62,000 bases of DNA from Acanthaster planci (lineage: Eukaryota; Echinodermata; Asteroidea; Valvatida; Acanthasteridae): the NCBI RefSeq assembly GCF_001949145.1, contig NW_019091360.1:2081110-2143109 (forward strand), in the 5' to 3' direction. Of the stretch, positions 34,301 to 45,319 are shown piece after piece (within the stretch, counting starts at the first letter, position 1; the number at the start of each line of letters is the position of its first letter). Position numbers and translations under genes: made by a program. The notes under the pieces were generated by a model. It was given only the letters and a program-made list of their open reading frames with translations. It made no database searches and was not told the origin of the DNA.

Positions 34301-37300
34301 CTGCCAACAAAGACGTAGAAATTGTAAACCTGTCACATGTTTAAGCTTGATAAATATCAAGCAGCATGTACATTTTTTAACTTCATGCAGAAATCTTCAA
34401 TGACTCTCAACAACTCATAAATGGCAAAACTGCATCTTATGAACGAGCAGTTGTTGTTTGTTTTCCATAGCATTAATTACCTTCAAAAGCCAATGTTTCA
34501 AATACATTTAGTAAAGGATTTGTTTATAAAATAGACTGGCATCACTCTACAGATTACATAGGTAACTTTGGATTACTCGGTCAAGTGAACCAACACACCG
34601 AAATGCAGTATTGAAGACGCGCCTCTGTTGATTTTAAGCCACCCCTTTAAGGTATTTGAGAAAAACGAAATAAGTACTGCAGACGGGTGTATATTGTACA
34701 ATGGAACTCGGTGTGGCGGTCGGGAGACAAAGATTGTAATTTAACTGGAAGAACTCTTAAGTTGATGCTCACTGGTATCGCAGAGTGTGCCTTCATAGCC
34801 GGCAGAACAGGCACAGCTAAAACTGTTGACAAGGTCATTGCAAACGCCATTCACGCAAGGGTTGCTCGCACATTCATCGGTGCCTATATAAAATGAAACA
34901 GAAATGTTGTAATCACACAGCTGTGCGGCTCAACCTTGTTATTTTATGATACTACTACGATGCTGTGAATTTGATACTTTAACTGGAGCTGTTCTTTTTG
35001 AAATATCCGCATGTGATATCTTATAAAGCTGTTATGTACTGAACTCTTGATGGAAGAATTTGTGAGAAAAAAATCTATATTATTGCTAAAACGTATACCT
35101 ACTGATTAATTGGCGTTTTTTGTTACTAAAATACATGAAACTCACTAAATAAAAAAAAACCTTTTCGATGGCGTTGGAAGGGAAAATAAATCGTTATTTA
35201 TGCGACAAATCCACTCACTTCCGTCGCAGAGCGTCCCAGCATAGCCGGCCTCACAAGAGCAAGTGAACTTGTTGATGCCGTCTGCGCATGTGCCACCATT
35301 CTGGCACGGATTGCTGCTGCATTCGTCGACGTCTGAAGGGAAAAAAATGACAAACCGGAAATCGTGATGGTAAGAGAGAATTCTAAGCCAAATCAGGAAA
35401 AAGGGTTACCCGTTAAAACTATTCTAGTGTGTTCTGTAATTCTGGAATGCGTACAGTAATTATGTTCTCATTTTATCATCACTTACTCGACTCAGAAATT
35501 TACCGAACTGTGGCTCAATGCTCAATAGTTAGGGCCAATGGAGAAATTTAAACTTATCACGCAAGCAATCTTCGAGTTTGCCAACCAGATCTGAGTTCGG
35601 GGGGTACTAGTCAGAAACAGTGATTATGTGTAACAAGACATAAAATATAGGTTTGTGTGGGTTTGATACCGTGTAGCTAAGGACCGCATCTTATTTTAAG
35701 TCAAAGTGCCAGGAAATAAAAACCCTCTCCCACTGTAGTCCATGAAGATGAATGAGGCAGTACACAGGGCTATATCTGTCCCTACGTAAACAAAGTAGAT
35801 GTGGACAGAGAAAGGTTTAAAATCATAAACCAGATCATTTGTGTCTAGATGAAAAGGTTTTGGAGGAGGTAAAAAAGAATCATTGAACTCACTGATCTGA
35901 CAGTTGACTCCATCGAAGCCAGCTGAGCAGGTGCAGGAGTACCGGTTCACGGCGTCTACGCAGCTACCACCGTTCTGACAGGGCCCACTGCTGCACTCGT
36001 TGGTATCTGGGAAGTAGACCACAGGAACATATTGGTGATCAGAAACGGGAGAGGGCGCCCATAGATTACATTGTCCGGAGCAAAGAGTACATGGTAAGAT
36101 AATGTGGTACGAAATAATGTACGGAATGGGTTATTTCAGCACTGTATCAGTAGGCTTTCAATCTGTGGTAAAGGTATAACTGTGGAGATTGTGATAGCTT
36201 CATTCACAGTGTAGTGAATCTTACTGAGCTTATTGAGCATAGGCCTACTTTGCCACCAATAATTCCTTGAAAGTTTAAACGTTCGACAGCAAATGGGGAG
36301 TGAATATTGCGCCACAGACATTATAAAAGAAACGGACCTCGTATCAAACGCGAAAACGCAAGATGCCTGACACTGGTTGCTATGAATCTCGCTGCTAGGC
36401 TTACTGGTCGTTCTTGTCGCCAGCGATTCTCAAGGATGCGTATCTCATGGCAACAATAAACGAGTTGACCCTCACAGCAATGCGTGCACTTGCCGGTCTC
36501 GGACCATTACTCCGCTGCGATATATTCTGGGCTGTGCTCAGATTAGCCCTTCTCATTTTTCGAATCGGGTTTCCCAGAGCAGTCTGTTTTCCTACCTCTG
36601 TGTTTAGACAAAGGTGGTGGCGGTAACGGGCTTTCTAGAGCTACGGCTAGGTCTATTGTCTACGCGTCTCCACCCATTTCCAATGGAGTGAAGACCTAGA
36701 CCTAGCTCTGGACAACAGATGCGGATGCAGCCTATAAACTTACCAACGTTGCATGTGACTCCCTCGTATCCAGGGGCGCAGTCGCAAGTGAACTTGCCCA
36801 GACCGTCGTTACACACGCCCCCATTCTGGCAAGGGCTGCTCTCACATTCGTTGGGCTCTGTTAGTGTAAAACCAACGTCAGCTTGCACGTTTGGTCACAA
36901 TGTCGTGATAACCCAAGAATTATAAAGATTGTGGAGTTGGTACTGTTTATCCATCTATACGCCATTCTAATTATTAGACAGACTAATTGTTCAACTCGAC
37001 CCCGTGGAAACTTTAGAGGGGCATTATTTATTCATTAACCACTAAATGCAACAGAACCGAAGACAAAATCACTTCTGAAGGCACAAGTTGACTGAGTGGC
37101 TGCCGGTTACAGACACCAAGGGACCGGATTCCAGTACCTCAAAAAACCTCATGGCCAAGGAACCGTAAAGTACTCCAAGATCGTTCCACCGAATACAAAA
37201 ATACTCAGCAACGCCCTAAAATCATCAAACTCACCCAGTGTGGTCGGCTTCACCGTTGTTGTCGGAAGTTCCACCGTTATCGCGGTTCTCTAAGGAAAAA

Positions 37301-40300
37301 AAATGACGAGAATCCTATAAGGTTCTTGCCCAGACAATTTCTTATTTTATGATGGTTTGGCTACATAATTTATGGCATGCACACACACAAAGTTCGTGCT
37401 TTTAAAACAACCGGGAATACCTCCCCTCACCCTTTTCGCAAGAGGACTTAATTCACTTCATAAGATAGAGATGCATTTTGGTTCATTCATTCCCTGAGGA
37501 TTTCATAAATGATGAAGTTTGTTTTTCGTTGCACTGTAACCACATTTTAGTTCACAAATTATAACCCTAAATGCCTTGACCCTAAGATTGTAGGTTTTGT
37601 CACTAAAATCAAGATCCCTAGTTTATATCTGGAAGCCGCGATATGGCAACGTCCATTTCTGGAAAACCAAGATGGTTTCGTGCAAAATGCATTTCTTACC
37701 TGGAGGTGGTTTTTCTACTTTGATATCAGTACAAATTACTGTCCTGTCCCTTACAACGTATGTTTAATTGCTGAAATCAAGATACTCTTTCGTCTAAAAG
37801 CCATACAACAGGGAAAATTCCTTTTATGGTAGCTAGTCTGGAAAAAAAAGATGTGCTGCCGTATGGATGGAAACATTGGTATTCTCATTTGAAATGCTAT
37901 ACACTTCTCAACGTCACGCTCAACAAATCCCCCCCCCGTCTTACGAAACTTTAAATCTTTAACACAGCTTACGTGACTATATACATGTATAATTTTGGAA
38001 AAGTATATTTTATTTCATTTTGGTGGTGTATGTCATAGTTGGCATGGATTTCACAAGAAGTCGTTAAACTCAGCAGGGAACGCAGTAACATCAAGCAAGC
38101 CAAAATAAATGACCCAACCCTCAAGCTGAGATACCACTTTATGAACGGAGAGACTAAAATTAAGACCAAGGGTTGAAAAGACAAAGGCTAAAAGACCTTT
38201 GCAGCAAAGCAAGTCAAAAAGAGTCTTTACACCAGTCAAAAAGATCACAAAGTCAACAACTAGAATGCAATCAGTAGAGACCAATGGTTCAGGGNNNNNN
38301 NNNNNNNNNNNNNNNNNNNNNNNNNNNNNNNNNNNNNNNNNNNNNNNNNNNNNNNNNNNNNNNNNNNNNNNNNNNNNNNNNNNNNNNNNNNNNNNNNNNN
38401 NNNNNNNNNNNNNNNNNNNNNNNNNNNNNNNNNNNNNNNNNNNNNNNNNNNNNNNNNNNNNNNNNNNNNNNNNNNNNNNNNNNNNNNNNNNNNNNNNNNN
38501 NNNNNNNNNNNNNNNNNNNNNNNNNNNNNNNNNNNNNNNNNNNNNNNNNNNNNNNNNNNNNNNNNNNNNNNNNNNNNNNNNNNNNNNNNNNNNNNNNNNN
38601 NNNNNNNNNNNNNNNNNNNNNNNNNNNNNNNNNNNNNNNNNNNNNNNNNNNNNNNNNNNNNNNNNNNNNNNNNNNNNNNNNNNNNNNNNNNNNNNNNNNN
38701 NNNNNNNNNNNNNNNNNNNNNNNNNNNNNNNNNNNNNNNNNNNNNNNNNNNNNNNNNNNNNNNNNNNNNNNNNNNNNNNNNNNNNNNNNNNNNNNNNNNN
38801 NNNNNNNNNNNNNNNNNNNNNNNNNNNNNNNNNNNNNNNNNNNNNNNNNNNNNNNNNNNNNNNNNNNNNNNNNNNNNNNNNNNNNNNNNNNNNNNNNNNN
38901 NNNNNNNNNNNNNNNNNNNNNNNNNNNNNNNNNNNNNNNNNNNNNNNNNNNNNNNNNNNNNNNNNNNNNNNNNNNNNNNNNNNNNNNNNNNNNNNNNNNN
39001 NNNNNNNNNNNNNNNNNNNNNNNNNNNNNNNNNNNNNNNNNNNNNNNNNNNNNNNNNNNNNNNNNNNNNNNNNNNNNNNNNNNNNNNNNNNNNNNNNNNN
39101 NNNNNNNNNNNNNNNNNNNNNNNNNNNNNNNNNNNNNNNNNNNNNNNNNNNNNNNNNNNNNNNNNNNNNNNNNNNNNNNNNNNNNNNNNNNNNNNNNNNN
39201 NNNNNNNNNNNNNNNNNNNNNNNNNNNNNNNNNNNNNNNNNNNNNNNNGGAAAGATAGAAAGAAAATTACAACGAACTATAAATGATCAAGATCTCCTAA
39301 CTACAAGCAGTGGCACAAACTGTCCGATTTTCCAAACGACCCAGAGCCAATAATACTGACGGTCTAAATAGAAAGAGCCATTGAGAAACTCGGTGAAGAA
39401 AAGGCGACCGATATAGATTCCATCAGATCAGAAGAAATTAAAGCAGTAGGCGAAGCATGCAGAAACAGACACATATCACCATCTCTGCAATCAAATATGA
39501 CGAACCGAATTGTTCCCCGAAGAGTTAAGCGATAATAATCCCAGTGTACGAAAAACATGAAGCCAGAGGCTGACTGCTTTCCCATGCTGGAAAAACAATT
39601 TCCATTATTCTACGAAGAATAATTGTCAAAAGAACTCAAGAAATTCTATCAGAATCCCGAAAGGGATACAGTCCAGGGAGGCTCCCACTGATCAGTTTTT
39701 ATTTTAAGGCAGATACCCGAGATATACATATATTTCGAAAGAGGCGAGAGCCTCCATTATTTTTGGCAGAGGGGCCTGTGGAAGGCAATGAATTCCTTGA
39801 ATATGCAAGCAAACTGGAAACACTGGTGCAGGCGCTGTACGAGCAATCCCAGAGTGCGGTCAGAGTAAACGGAGAGCTTACAAAGTATTTCAAGACAACT
39901 GTTGGCATCAGATAGGGATGTGTAATCTCTTCAACTCTCCACAACTCTTCAACATTCTTCTGGAGTTAGTTATGCTCATGATTGTCGATGATACCGAAAT
40001 AAGAGTCACCATACAAGAAACACGAATAGACAACCTATGAGTCCCCACGGTGAGACAGCATCGTCCTAACAGCAGAAACCCAACAGGTACTCTAATCAAT
40101 GGTAGACAAAGTATACAAATCAAGTGTTGATTTGTGCCTCAAAATCGTCATCAGAAAAACGGACGTTCAACTCACAAACGAAAGTACCATATCAACATGA
40201 AAATCAACAACAAATTAGAGCAGGAGAGCAATTTTGCATACACATAGGGATCCCATAAGATACTCAAACGAGCACAAATGACATCAAAACAAGAGTTAGG

Positions 40301-43300
40301 AAAGCGGGGGTAGCTTTTAAAAAGCTGACCAACATTTGGACATCCAAAGTCATCAGCAACCACTCCAAGATGCAGCCATACCAAAGTTTGATTCTGTCGA
40401 TACTCCTGTATGGTGCTGAGTCACGGACAGTCAAGAAAGTTGGTGTCGACAGGCTCCATGTTTTTGAGTTGTCTTGCCTTCGTGGCCTAATGGGAATAAG
40501 CCGATTAGACAAGATTCTTAATACGCACTTCAGAGAACCACTGAACCTAAATGAGACGTATCAGCGAATCAATAAAAAAAATGAAGTACTTCGGCCATGT
40601 CAAATATGGACAAGATGTCCAAAAATTGAACAATAAAGCAATGTTAAAGGGACTGAGACAACGGGTCAGTTTGTTTTACACGGGGTGTGTTTGTTTAACA
40701 CGGATCTGGATCTCGATCAGTGATCCTAACACTGGTTCGCAACATCCATTAGGCGGGTTTTGGTGTCCGTAACCCAACGACAGATCACTGATCGCGATCC
40801 AGATCTGTGTTAAACAAACAGGCCCACGGATCCGGATCTGGATCAGTGATCCCAAAGCTGATTCGCTCTATCCATTACGCAGGTTCTGCGGTGTCAGTGA
40901 ACAAACAAGGGATCACCGATCGTGATCCAGATCCGAGTGAAACAAACAAACAAACAAACAAACAAACAAACAAACAAACACCCCAACAACCCAACAACCC
41001 AACAAACACCAAAACAAGACAACAAACAAACAAACCCCTGTAGAGGCTGTCCAGGAAAGCATGGAGAAATAAGAACTCATGGAGGATTCCTCCACGACCA
41101 AAGTGATGGTTTGACAAGACTGCAAATCGAAATCAGTCATAAGAACAGCTGATACAGCAAGGCTAGCTAAGGCAAGGAACGTCTGATACAATATCATCAT
41201 TCTGCAGAAGCCATCACGGGGTCTTCTACCTACATGGACAGCATCAGTGAATGAATTTAAGGGATCCTGTGGGGGGGGCTGGTGTTTATTACTCAACGAA
41301 ATGACTTCCCATGGTCTTAAGGACTGCATGTGGATTTGGGTTTGAAAAGTGTCACTGTTTGAAAAGGCTGTTTCGTCGTAGCTGCTGCTTCTTGATTGAC
41401 CCTGGGGTTACACGTACATGTACATGCGTTTCTGTCTAATTTTCTTTGTTCTGTGAGAAATATTGCCGTACGTGTGAGAATCTTCACAACAGATAACTTC
41501 ATTCTTCATTAGTCTAGTTTTCGAGTGTTTCATAATAAGCTGGCGGTACCGGTCATGGACGAGATCCTGGCCTCCATAGGTCTTTCCGATGAAGTAATGA
41601 AAAATGCGACGCCGGTTAAAAAATGAGACGCCAGCTGAAAAATGCGACGCTGGTCGAAAAATGCGACGCCCGTTGAAAAAATGCGACGCAGGTCGAAAAA
41701 TGCGGCCCCAGTTAAAAAAAAAATGCAACGCCCGTCAAAAAATGCGACGCCCGTCGAAAAATGCGACCAGATGGCACATATGGAACATCATACGGATCTG
41801 CAGGTCTGGCTGCAGTGACAGCAAGTAAAGATCTGGGCGGGATTTAGTGCTACAGCTATGCTACAGTAAAGGACACGAGCAAACAGGTGTCTGAATATAT
41901 GCTCGCCCATCTTACCTACATGTACATGTATTGTACATGTACATGTGCCCATCATCATACTTGCATGTATTGTACATGTAATTGACAGAGTTTACAAAGA
42001 GAAAAGCTGTAATTAATGATGCAATTATACTGGGATGTACACGTAGCTACAGAATCTTTTTTGGGGGTAAAAATCTTTAATTTTTATTATTTTTAAAAAA
42101 ATTTTAAATTTATTTTTATTTATTTTTATATTTTAAAATTTTATTAACTGATTCAATTTCATGTTTTCACAGTGAAAATTACACTCAATTTCAATTCCTG
42201 GCGGGTGAAAATGGTGAGGACACTGAGTTTCTAGGATAATTGAGTTGCCTTGGACTTGTTTTTAGATAAAAAATGAAAAAATATACAACTTCAAGTTTAC
42301 CAAAATTAACAAAAGCTAGGGACTTCAAGGGACAGTACACATTTTGTAACTATCCAAAAATGTAACCAATAAAGTTCTTGTGCATACTGAATTATATTTT
42401 ATTCTCAGCATAATATGAAGCATTCACGGAATAAAACTCCAAGTGATCGGATCGCGGTCACGGTGCGTACACGTATTGTACACTGTGCACAGGCAGTACG
42501 TAATGTACATATACGTGTATTCTGGGTCATTTATGTCATTGGAGTTCAGTTGATTGAGGAGTACGCCTAATGAATAATTCGTGTTTTTGATTCGCCCACT
42601 TACGGAAAAAAATCGCACCCGGGGCAGTGCGGCACTTCTAGCGCGCACTCCGTGCATTTTCGTTTTCACTACCTGATACCGGTATGGTGTTCCAAAGACA
42701 ACACGACACGTCGCGTCGCCGTTGCAGACAAGTGGGCTTGTGAGGGCGCCCCGTATTTTGAGCTCTTCTCCATCTTTTGATTCCTCCATGGTAAATACCG
42801 CAAATGTGTGGGGTTTGAATAGACCGTATTCGCGGCGTCCCCATTTTCAGTCGTATTCCTGAACGTACAGTATAAATTTGAAACCCGTAATGGGATGGTA
42901 CCAGGTGATTTTGGGGGTCGGGATGAAATCGTAAAATATAGTCTGGTTCTTTGAATTCAACGTTTTCAAATAAATACGCTACGTCGGGGAAAACGGACTG
43001 AAATTGGGGACGCCGCAAATGCGGTCTATTATAAGCAGTGCATATTATAACGGGGGGGGGGGAATTACCTGAGAAACAATTGTAAAGCAATTTCAGCCTA
43101 AGCCCCCTGGAAAAAATTATGCATTATCCCCCCCCCCCAAAAAAATTCTTCACAAGCCACTGACGCGGTGATAAAACACGGTTAAATATTCTTGTTGGGA
43201 CAGGGTCAACTGTACTTCAAGCTAATTACGTAGCTATTTGCGCCAGGAGCAATGAATTCTTTATAAATCAGCATCCTTTGGGTTATGGATAGGAACCCGT

Positions 43301-45319
43301 CGGAAAAAAATCATAATTTTTCGAAAGAAATGTCATTGTACTTGATCATCAACACATACATAAGCCCAGTAGAATAAGTTTCCAAAACACAAAGACATTG
43401 TATGATAACTTTTCAAAATGAAAAACATAGGCCTAGCCCTAAATGCTTTATTTTATAAAGGACACCAGTCGAGTCGTTTTTGCAGAAAATGAATGTGATC
43501 AGTAAAAGATGGATTCGCAGACTGTACACTAAAAAAATGCCCGGCCCGCACATTTACGGTATATACCATGGACCATGAAGCTCGGATAAGATGAGGATCT
43601 CACAATATGGAGCCCCCTCATGATCCCACTTTGTGCACAAGTAAATGAGAAAAATGTGATGGGCGACGGCGACGCTGAAGTGACTTGTCGTCTTTGGAAC
43701 ACCATACGCTCTTAATGTCACCATCCAGTTAAAACCACTTGTAGGCCCTAATTTGATTAATTCAATTAGTTGTATACGGATGGATCAAAGTCATGTCAAA
43801 CTTTTCTAAGCATTTTCTTCGCGCTGTATCGCCGCACCAAGTGTCAGTTCGTGACATAGAGCTACCAATAAAAATTTTATAGCTCTATGGTTCGTGAAAA
43901 CAAAACTAGTGTATTTCGCGTCAGTTTCAAGGTGCGCGCGCTATCTGTTGTCACTTTGTTTCGTGTAACCGAAGTTGTCGATAACGCAGTTTTAACAAAC
44001 TGACTCCACTGGTGTCAGTTCGTGGCGTCCGGGATGGTTTGAACGACTGTTTATACGAGAAATTTAACGTTGTTTTATTTACTAGAATATCTCCACTCCA
44101 GAGAACAATTTCATCTGTTGCCAATGGGCCTCAGGGGGGGTGGACGCTCACCCTCTCTCTCGAAAAGTGGAGGGGGGTAAATAAAAGGGGAGAAATGAAA
44201 TTAAAAAAAAAACATGAACCAAAGAAATAAAAATCACCAATTTGTTTGAAAACACCTGTACCTCAGAATAGACCCTCTTGCACTATTGCTAATTTTGTCA
44301 ATTTTTTGTTGATGAATGCCTTGCTTCCACACACCCCCCCCCCTACTGGCGACGCCAACGAATAGTTCAGTCGTATAGGTACTATTATGACCCTCGTTGT
44401 AGGACTGGCAAATGGAAAGGTAACTGATCTGAAAGTGCATTGAGGCCATAACGCCGATCGATGCATTACGCAATAACAAATTTAAAAATGCAGTTTCTAG
44501 ACGGCTCTTTTACATCTCGCAATCGTCAAATCTATTTGTGTGTTTCTTTTGCCAGGTTATTGGTGCTATTAAACTTAACAGTGAATATTAACGCCAGCCG
44601 GAATGGGAAACAAATTATTATTTGGGACTGAAACAGCTGTTTTAAGGTGGTTAAAGTGAGAAGATTTCTTCACAGGTCTTTCAATCATGACATCGCATCT
44701 TGGATTATTAACTCAACAGTCCTCAATCCTCCAATTTCAGTATGATTTTCATGTGCAACTTTGGGGTTATGGTAAAATATCAGACGTGTTTGGAACGATG
44801 ACAGTAAATCTTATACAGAGAAGACGTCAACCCGAGCCTTCCATTTCATACGGACAAGAGAAGACATACTGGTCGGTCGGAAAAACTTGTTAGATAACAT
44901 TCAATATTAGGTAGTCCCTTTTCTGTGTGTGAATGAAACTGTTTCCATCTTTCTCAAAATACGAAGAGACAACTTACGTCCCACGGTTCATCTGCCTCGG
45001 GGCCGCAGTACATGAAACCCTGGTCCTCGGATGTCCCGGATATCTCCTTGGTGGAGCTACTGAGATAACACTGGCCACTCTCGGGCGAGTAGCTGACGGA
45101 TTCGCATTGACGGTGGGCGAAGCACCTCTGCAGACACTGGCTCCTGGATGCCGTCTTGGGGAAGATCCTCAAGGCGTCGCCACTGGAGCGGATGCCCGTT
45201 TGGCACTGCACTTTGAACCCACGGTAGCCCCACGACGATTGTAGACTGTTGACCCGAGTAGCCCCTGGTGAGACGAGAACACACACGGCACACAGAAGGC
45301 CGGCCGCGGTGCAGACCAT
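31064..45319 (-). CDS. secreted PAN/Apple - 7 x EGF - 2 x SRCR mosaic protein (multi-exon gene)
   Basis: Eleven exons on the minus strand (45319-44978, 37289-37235, 36857-36744, 36006-35893, 35332-35219, 34883-34773, 34180-34070, 33794-33684, 33367-33257, 32268-31957, 31383-31064) join with GT-AG borders and fully consistent phases into 604 codons plus stop. The order is signal peptide (1-25), PAN/Apple-like domain, Thr/Pro-rich linker, seven EGF domains (several with the calcium-binding D-x-N/D-E-C start) and two SRCR domains with six cysteines each. No membrane segment is seen, so the product is probably extracellular. SRCR and EGF proteins of this kind act in adhesion, matrix and pattern recognition in deuterostome invertebrates; the ligand here is unknown. 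Extra exons could lie in the 7.7-kb first intron, which contains the assembly gap. Confidence 0.87.
31957..32268 (-). CDS. exon 10: SRCR domain 1
   Basis: 312 nt, phase 1-1. A full scavenger-receptor cysteine-rich domain: [55 protein letters not shown]. Six cysteines, the group A set (no first and fourth cysteine of group B), yet the whole domain sits in one exon, which is usual for group B. Donor GTATGT. Confidence 0.9.
32433..32662. repeat. 115-bp perfect-type tandem duplication in an SRCR-gene intron
   Basis: 32433-32547 and 32548-32662 are the same 115 bp (starting GTTAAAAGGTTGATAAGG, ending CAGCGATC) with about one substitution. A recent duplication with no coding content. Confidence 0.95.
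33005..33245. repeat. fragment related to the 5' region of the 47-kb LINE, inside an SRCR-gene intron
   Basis: Shares GGACCAAGAGAG, GCTCCT.TGGTA, CTGGTTCACGAAC.ACTATG, and TTCAACCG.TGA..GA.TGCTTCTGCTCA with 47030-47210, in the same order and spacing. It ends near the EGF 7 exon without the 2A-like reading frame. Probably a 5'-region relic of the same CR1/L2-like family. Confidence 0.7.
33257..33367 (-). CDS. exon 9: EGF domain 7
   Basis: 111 nt, phase 1-1. [25 protein letters not shown], then VSGARGTLC, in which the usual GYEG is altered. Acceptor ATTCGAG is weak in pyrimidines; donor GTGAGT. Confidence 0.85.
33684..33794 (-). CDS. exon 8: EGF domain 6
   Basis: 111 nt, phase 1-1. [34 protein letters not shown]. 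Donor GTAGGT, as in EGF 5. The hydroxylation-site Asp is Glu here. Confidence 0.87.
34070..34180 (-). CDS. exon 7: EGF domain 5
   Basis: 111 nt, phase 1-1. [34 protein letters not shown]. Donor GTAGGT. Very like EGF 6, suggesting a recent exon duplication. Confidence 0.87.
34773..34883 (-). CDS. exon 6: EGF domain 4
   Basis: 111 nt, phase 1-1, one codon shorter than EGF 1-3 in the first loop. [32 protein letters not shown]. Donor GTGAGC. Confidence 0.87.
35219..35332 (-). CDS. exon 5: EGF domain 3
   Basis: 114 nt, phase 1-1. [33 protein letters not shown]. Acceptor TTTCCCTTCAG, donor GTGAGT. Confidence 0.88.
35893..36006 (-). CDS. exon 4: EGF domain 2 (calcium-binding type)
   Basis: 114 nt, phase 1-1. 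[16 protein letters not shown] then [10 protein letters not shown], which fits the Asp/Asn hydroxylation consensus, and GFDGVNC. Donor GTGAGT. Confidence 0.88.
36628..36732. mobile_element. second, left-truncated copy of the 18960-19084 hairpin MITE
   Basis: AGCTACGGCTAGGTCTATTG, then GAAGACCTAGACCTAGCTCT, GGACAACAGATGCGGATGCAGCC closely match the 18960 copy. The left terminus is degraded. It lies in the intron directly beyond the donor of EGF exon 1. Confidence 0.75.
36744..36857 (-). CDS. exon 3: EGF domain 1
   Basis: 114 nt, phase 1-1. [14 protein letters not shown] then [15 protein letters not shown]: six cysteines with EGF spacing. Acceptor ACTAACAG, donor GTAAGT. A hairpin MITE ends 5-6 bp beyond the donor site. 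Confidence 0.88.
37235..37289 (-). CDS. exon 2 of the SRCR gene: Thr/Pro-rich linker
   Basis: 55 nt after TTTTTTTTCCTTAG, ending in GTGAGT. Phase 0 in, phase 1 out, so it links exon 1 to the phase-1 EGF exons. Reads [18 protein letters not shown], a probable O-glycosylated stalk. Confidence 0.65.
38045..38294 (+). pseudogene. possible LINE endonuclease-RT linker fragment before the gap
   Basis: Plus-strand reading [20 protein letters not shown] followed by Lys-rich sequence resembles the stretch after the endonuclease in LINE ORF2, and RT remains follow the gap in the same orientation. Short, with stops; weak evidence. Confidence 0.25.
38295..39248. other. assembly gap (954 N)
   Basis: Undetermined bases inside the first intron of the SRCR gene. 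Open frames called across it are artefacts. It could hide part of the RTE-like element, or an exon. Confidence 1.
39249..40640 (+). pseudogene. degenerate LINE reverse transcriptase (RTE-like), 5' end in the gap
   Basis: Plus-strand fragments in order: [18 protein letters not shown] (about 39627-39680), [20 protein letters not shown] (about 39825-39880) with TVGIR and GCVISSTL, an IW.SK..S thumb-like part, [15 protein letters not shown] (about 40390-40432), [13 protein letters not shown], and the C-terminal MKYFGHV in another frame. This arrangement matches the RT and C-terminal region of RTE-type LINEs. Many stops and frameshifts; the catalytic YADD is not clear. Confidence 0.65.
40688..40820. 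mobile_element. 133-bp palindromic MITE-like element
   Basis: The 38-bp left end (TGTTTGTTTAACACGGATCT...CAGTGATC) and the right end are inverted repeats with two mismatches, around a core of about 57 bp. No coding potential. A diverged, left-trimmed second copy follows at once. Confidence 0.8.
40824..40960. mobile_element. adjacent second copy of the 40688 palindromic element
   Basis: CACGGATCCGGATCTGGATC...AGTGATCCC on the left and GGGATCACCGATCGTGATCC...GAGTGAAACAAACA on the right, with a core (ATCCATTACGCAGGTT) matching that of the first copy. The same orientation makes this a tandem pair. Confidence 0.7.
40941..41034. repeat. CAAA microsatellite
   Basis: CAAACAAACAAACAAACAAA run (40946-40979) that grades into CCCAACAA and ACAAACAAAC words. 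Confidence 0.95.
41596..41767. repeat. degenerate tandem repeat of about 20 bp, about 9 copies
   Basis: Units of the form AAAAATGCGACGCCCGTCGA with changes in the last bases and in A-run length. Confidence 0.9.
42682..42725 (-). repeat. dispersed 44-bp repeat, copy 1 (inverted relative to 43663-43708)
   Basis: Read on the minus strand it gives ACGGCGACGC...TGTCTTTGGAACACCATAC, matching the plus strand at 43663-43708. It lies within the 42789 minus open frame. Confidence 0.7.
42818..43030. mobile_element. 213-bp inverted-repeat element (MITE)
   Basis: 35-bp ends: left AATAGACCGTATTCGCGGCG...TTTTCAGTC and right its inverted form with three mismatches (42996-43030). The interior has no coding potential. 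Target duplication not clear. Confidence 0.8.
43031..44977. other. first-intron sequence of the SRCR gene, no exon recognised
   Basis: Has G, C and A runs (43053-43063, 43128-43144, 44196-44215, 44330-44344) and scattered short frames. No recognisable domain. Confidence 0.45.
43663..43708 (+). repeat. dispersed 44-bp repeat, copy 2
   Basis: ACGGCGACGCTGAAGTGACT followed by TGTCGTCTTTGGAACACCATAC, the inverted partner of 42682-42725. Confidence 0.7.
44978..45319 (-). CDS. exon 1 of the SRCR gene: signal peptide and PAN/Apple domain
   Basis: 114 codons from an ATG at 45319. Residues 1-25 are a hydrophobic signal peptide ([16 protein letters not shown] core). Residues about 39-106 hold the cysteine pattern of PAN/Apple domains ([30 protein letters not shown]). 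Ends EPWD followed by a perfect GTAAGT donor, phase 0. The reading frame runs only 7 codons into the intron. Confidence 0.85.

Larger units (their letters stand above)
41035..42817. other. intronic, no exon recognised; tandem repeat and AT-rich block
   Basis: Contains a roughly 20-bp tandem repeat (41596-41767), TACATG clusters (41410-41425, 41920-41950) and a low-complexity A/T stretch at 42056-42145. The 121-codon minus frame from 42789 overlaps a repeat shared with 43663-43708 and is not called as a gene. Confidence 0.5.

Noticed and set aside
38199-39353. Long open frames across the gap
   Set aside because: They are almost entirely undetermined bases.
42424-42789. 121-codon minus-strand open frame beginning [14 protein letters not shown]
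   Set aside because: Its start looks gene-like, but it contains a repeat also found inverted at 43663-43708 and abuts a MITE. No domain or donor supports it.
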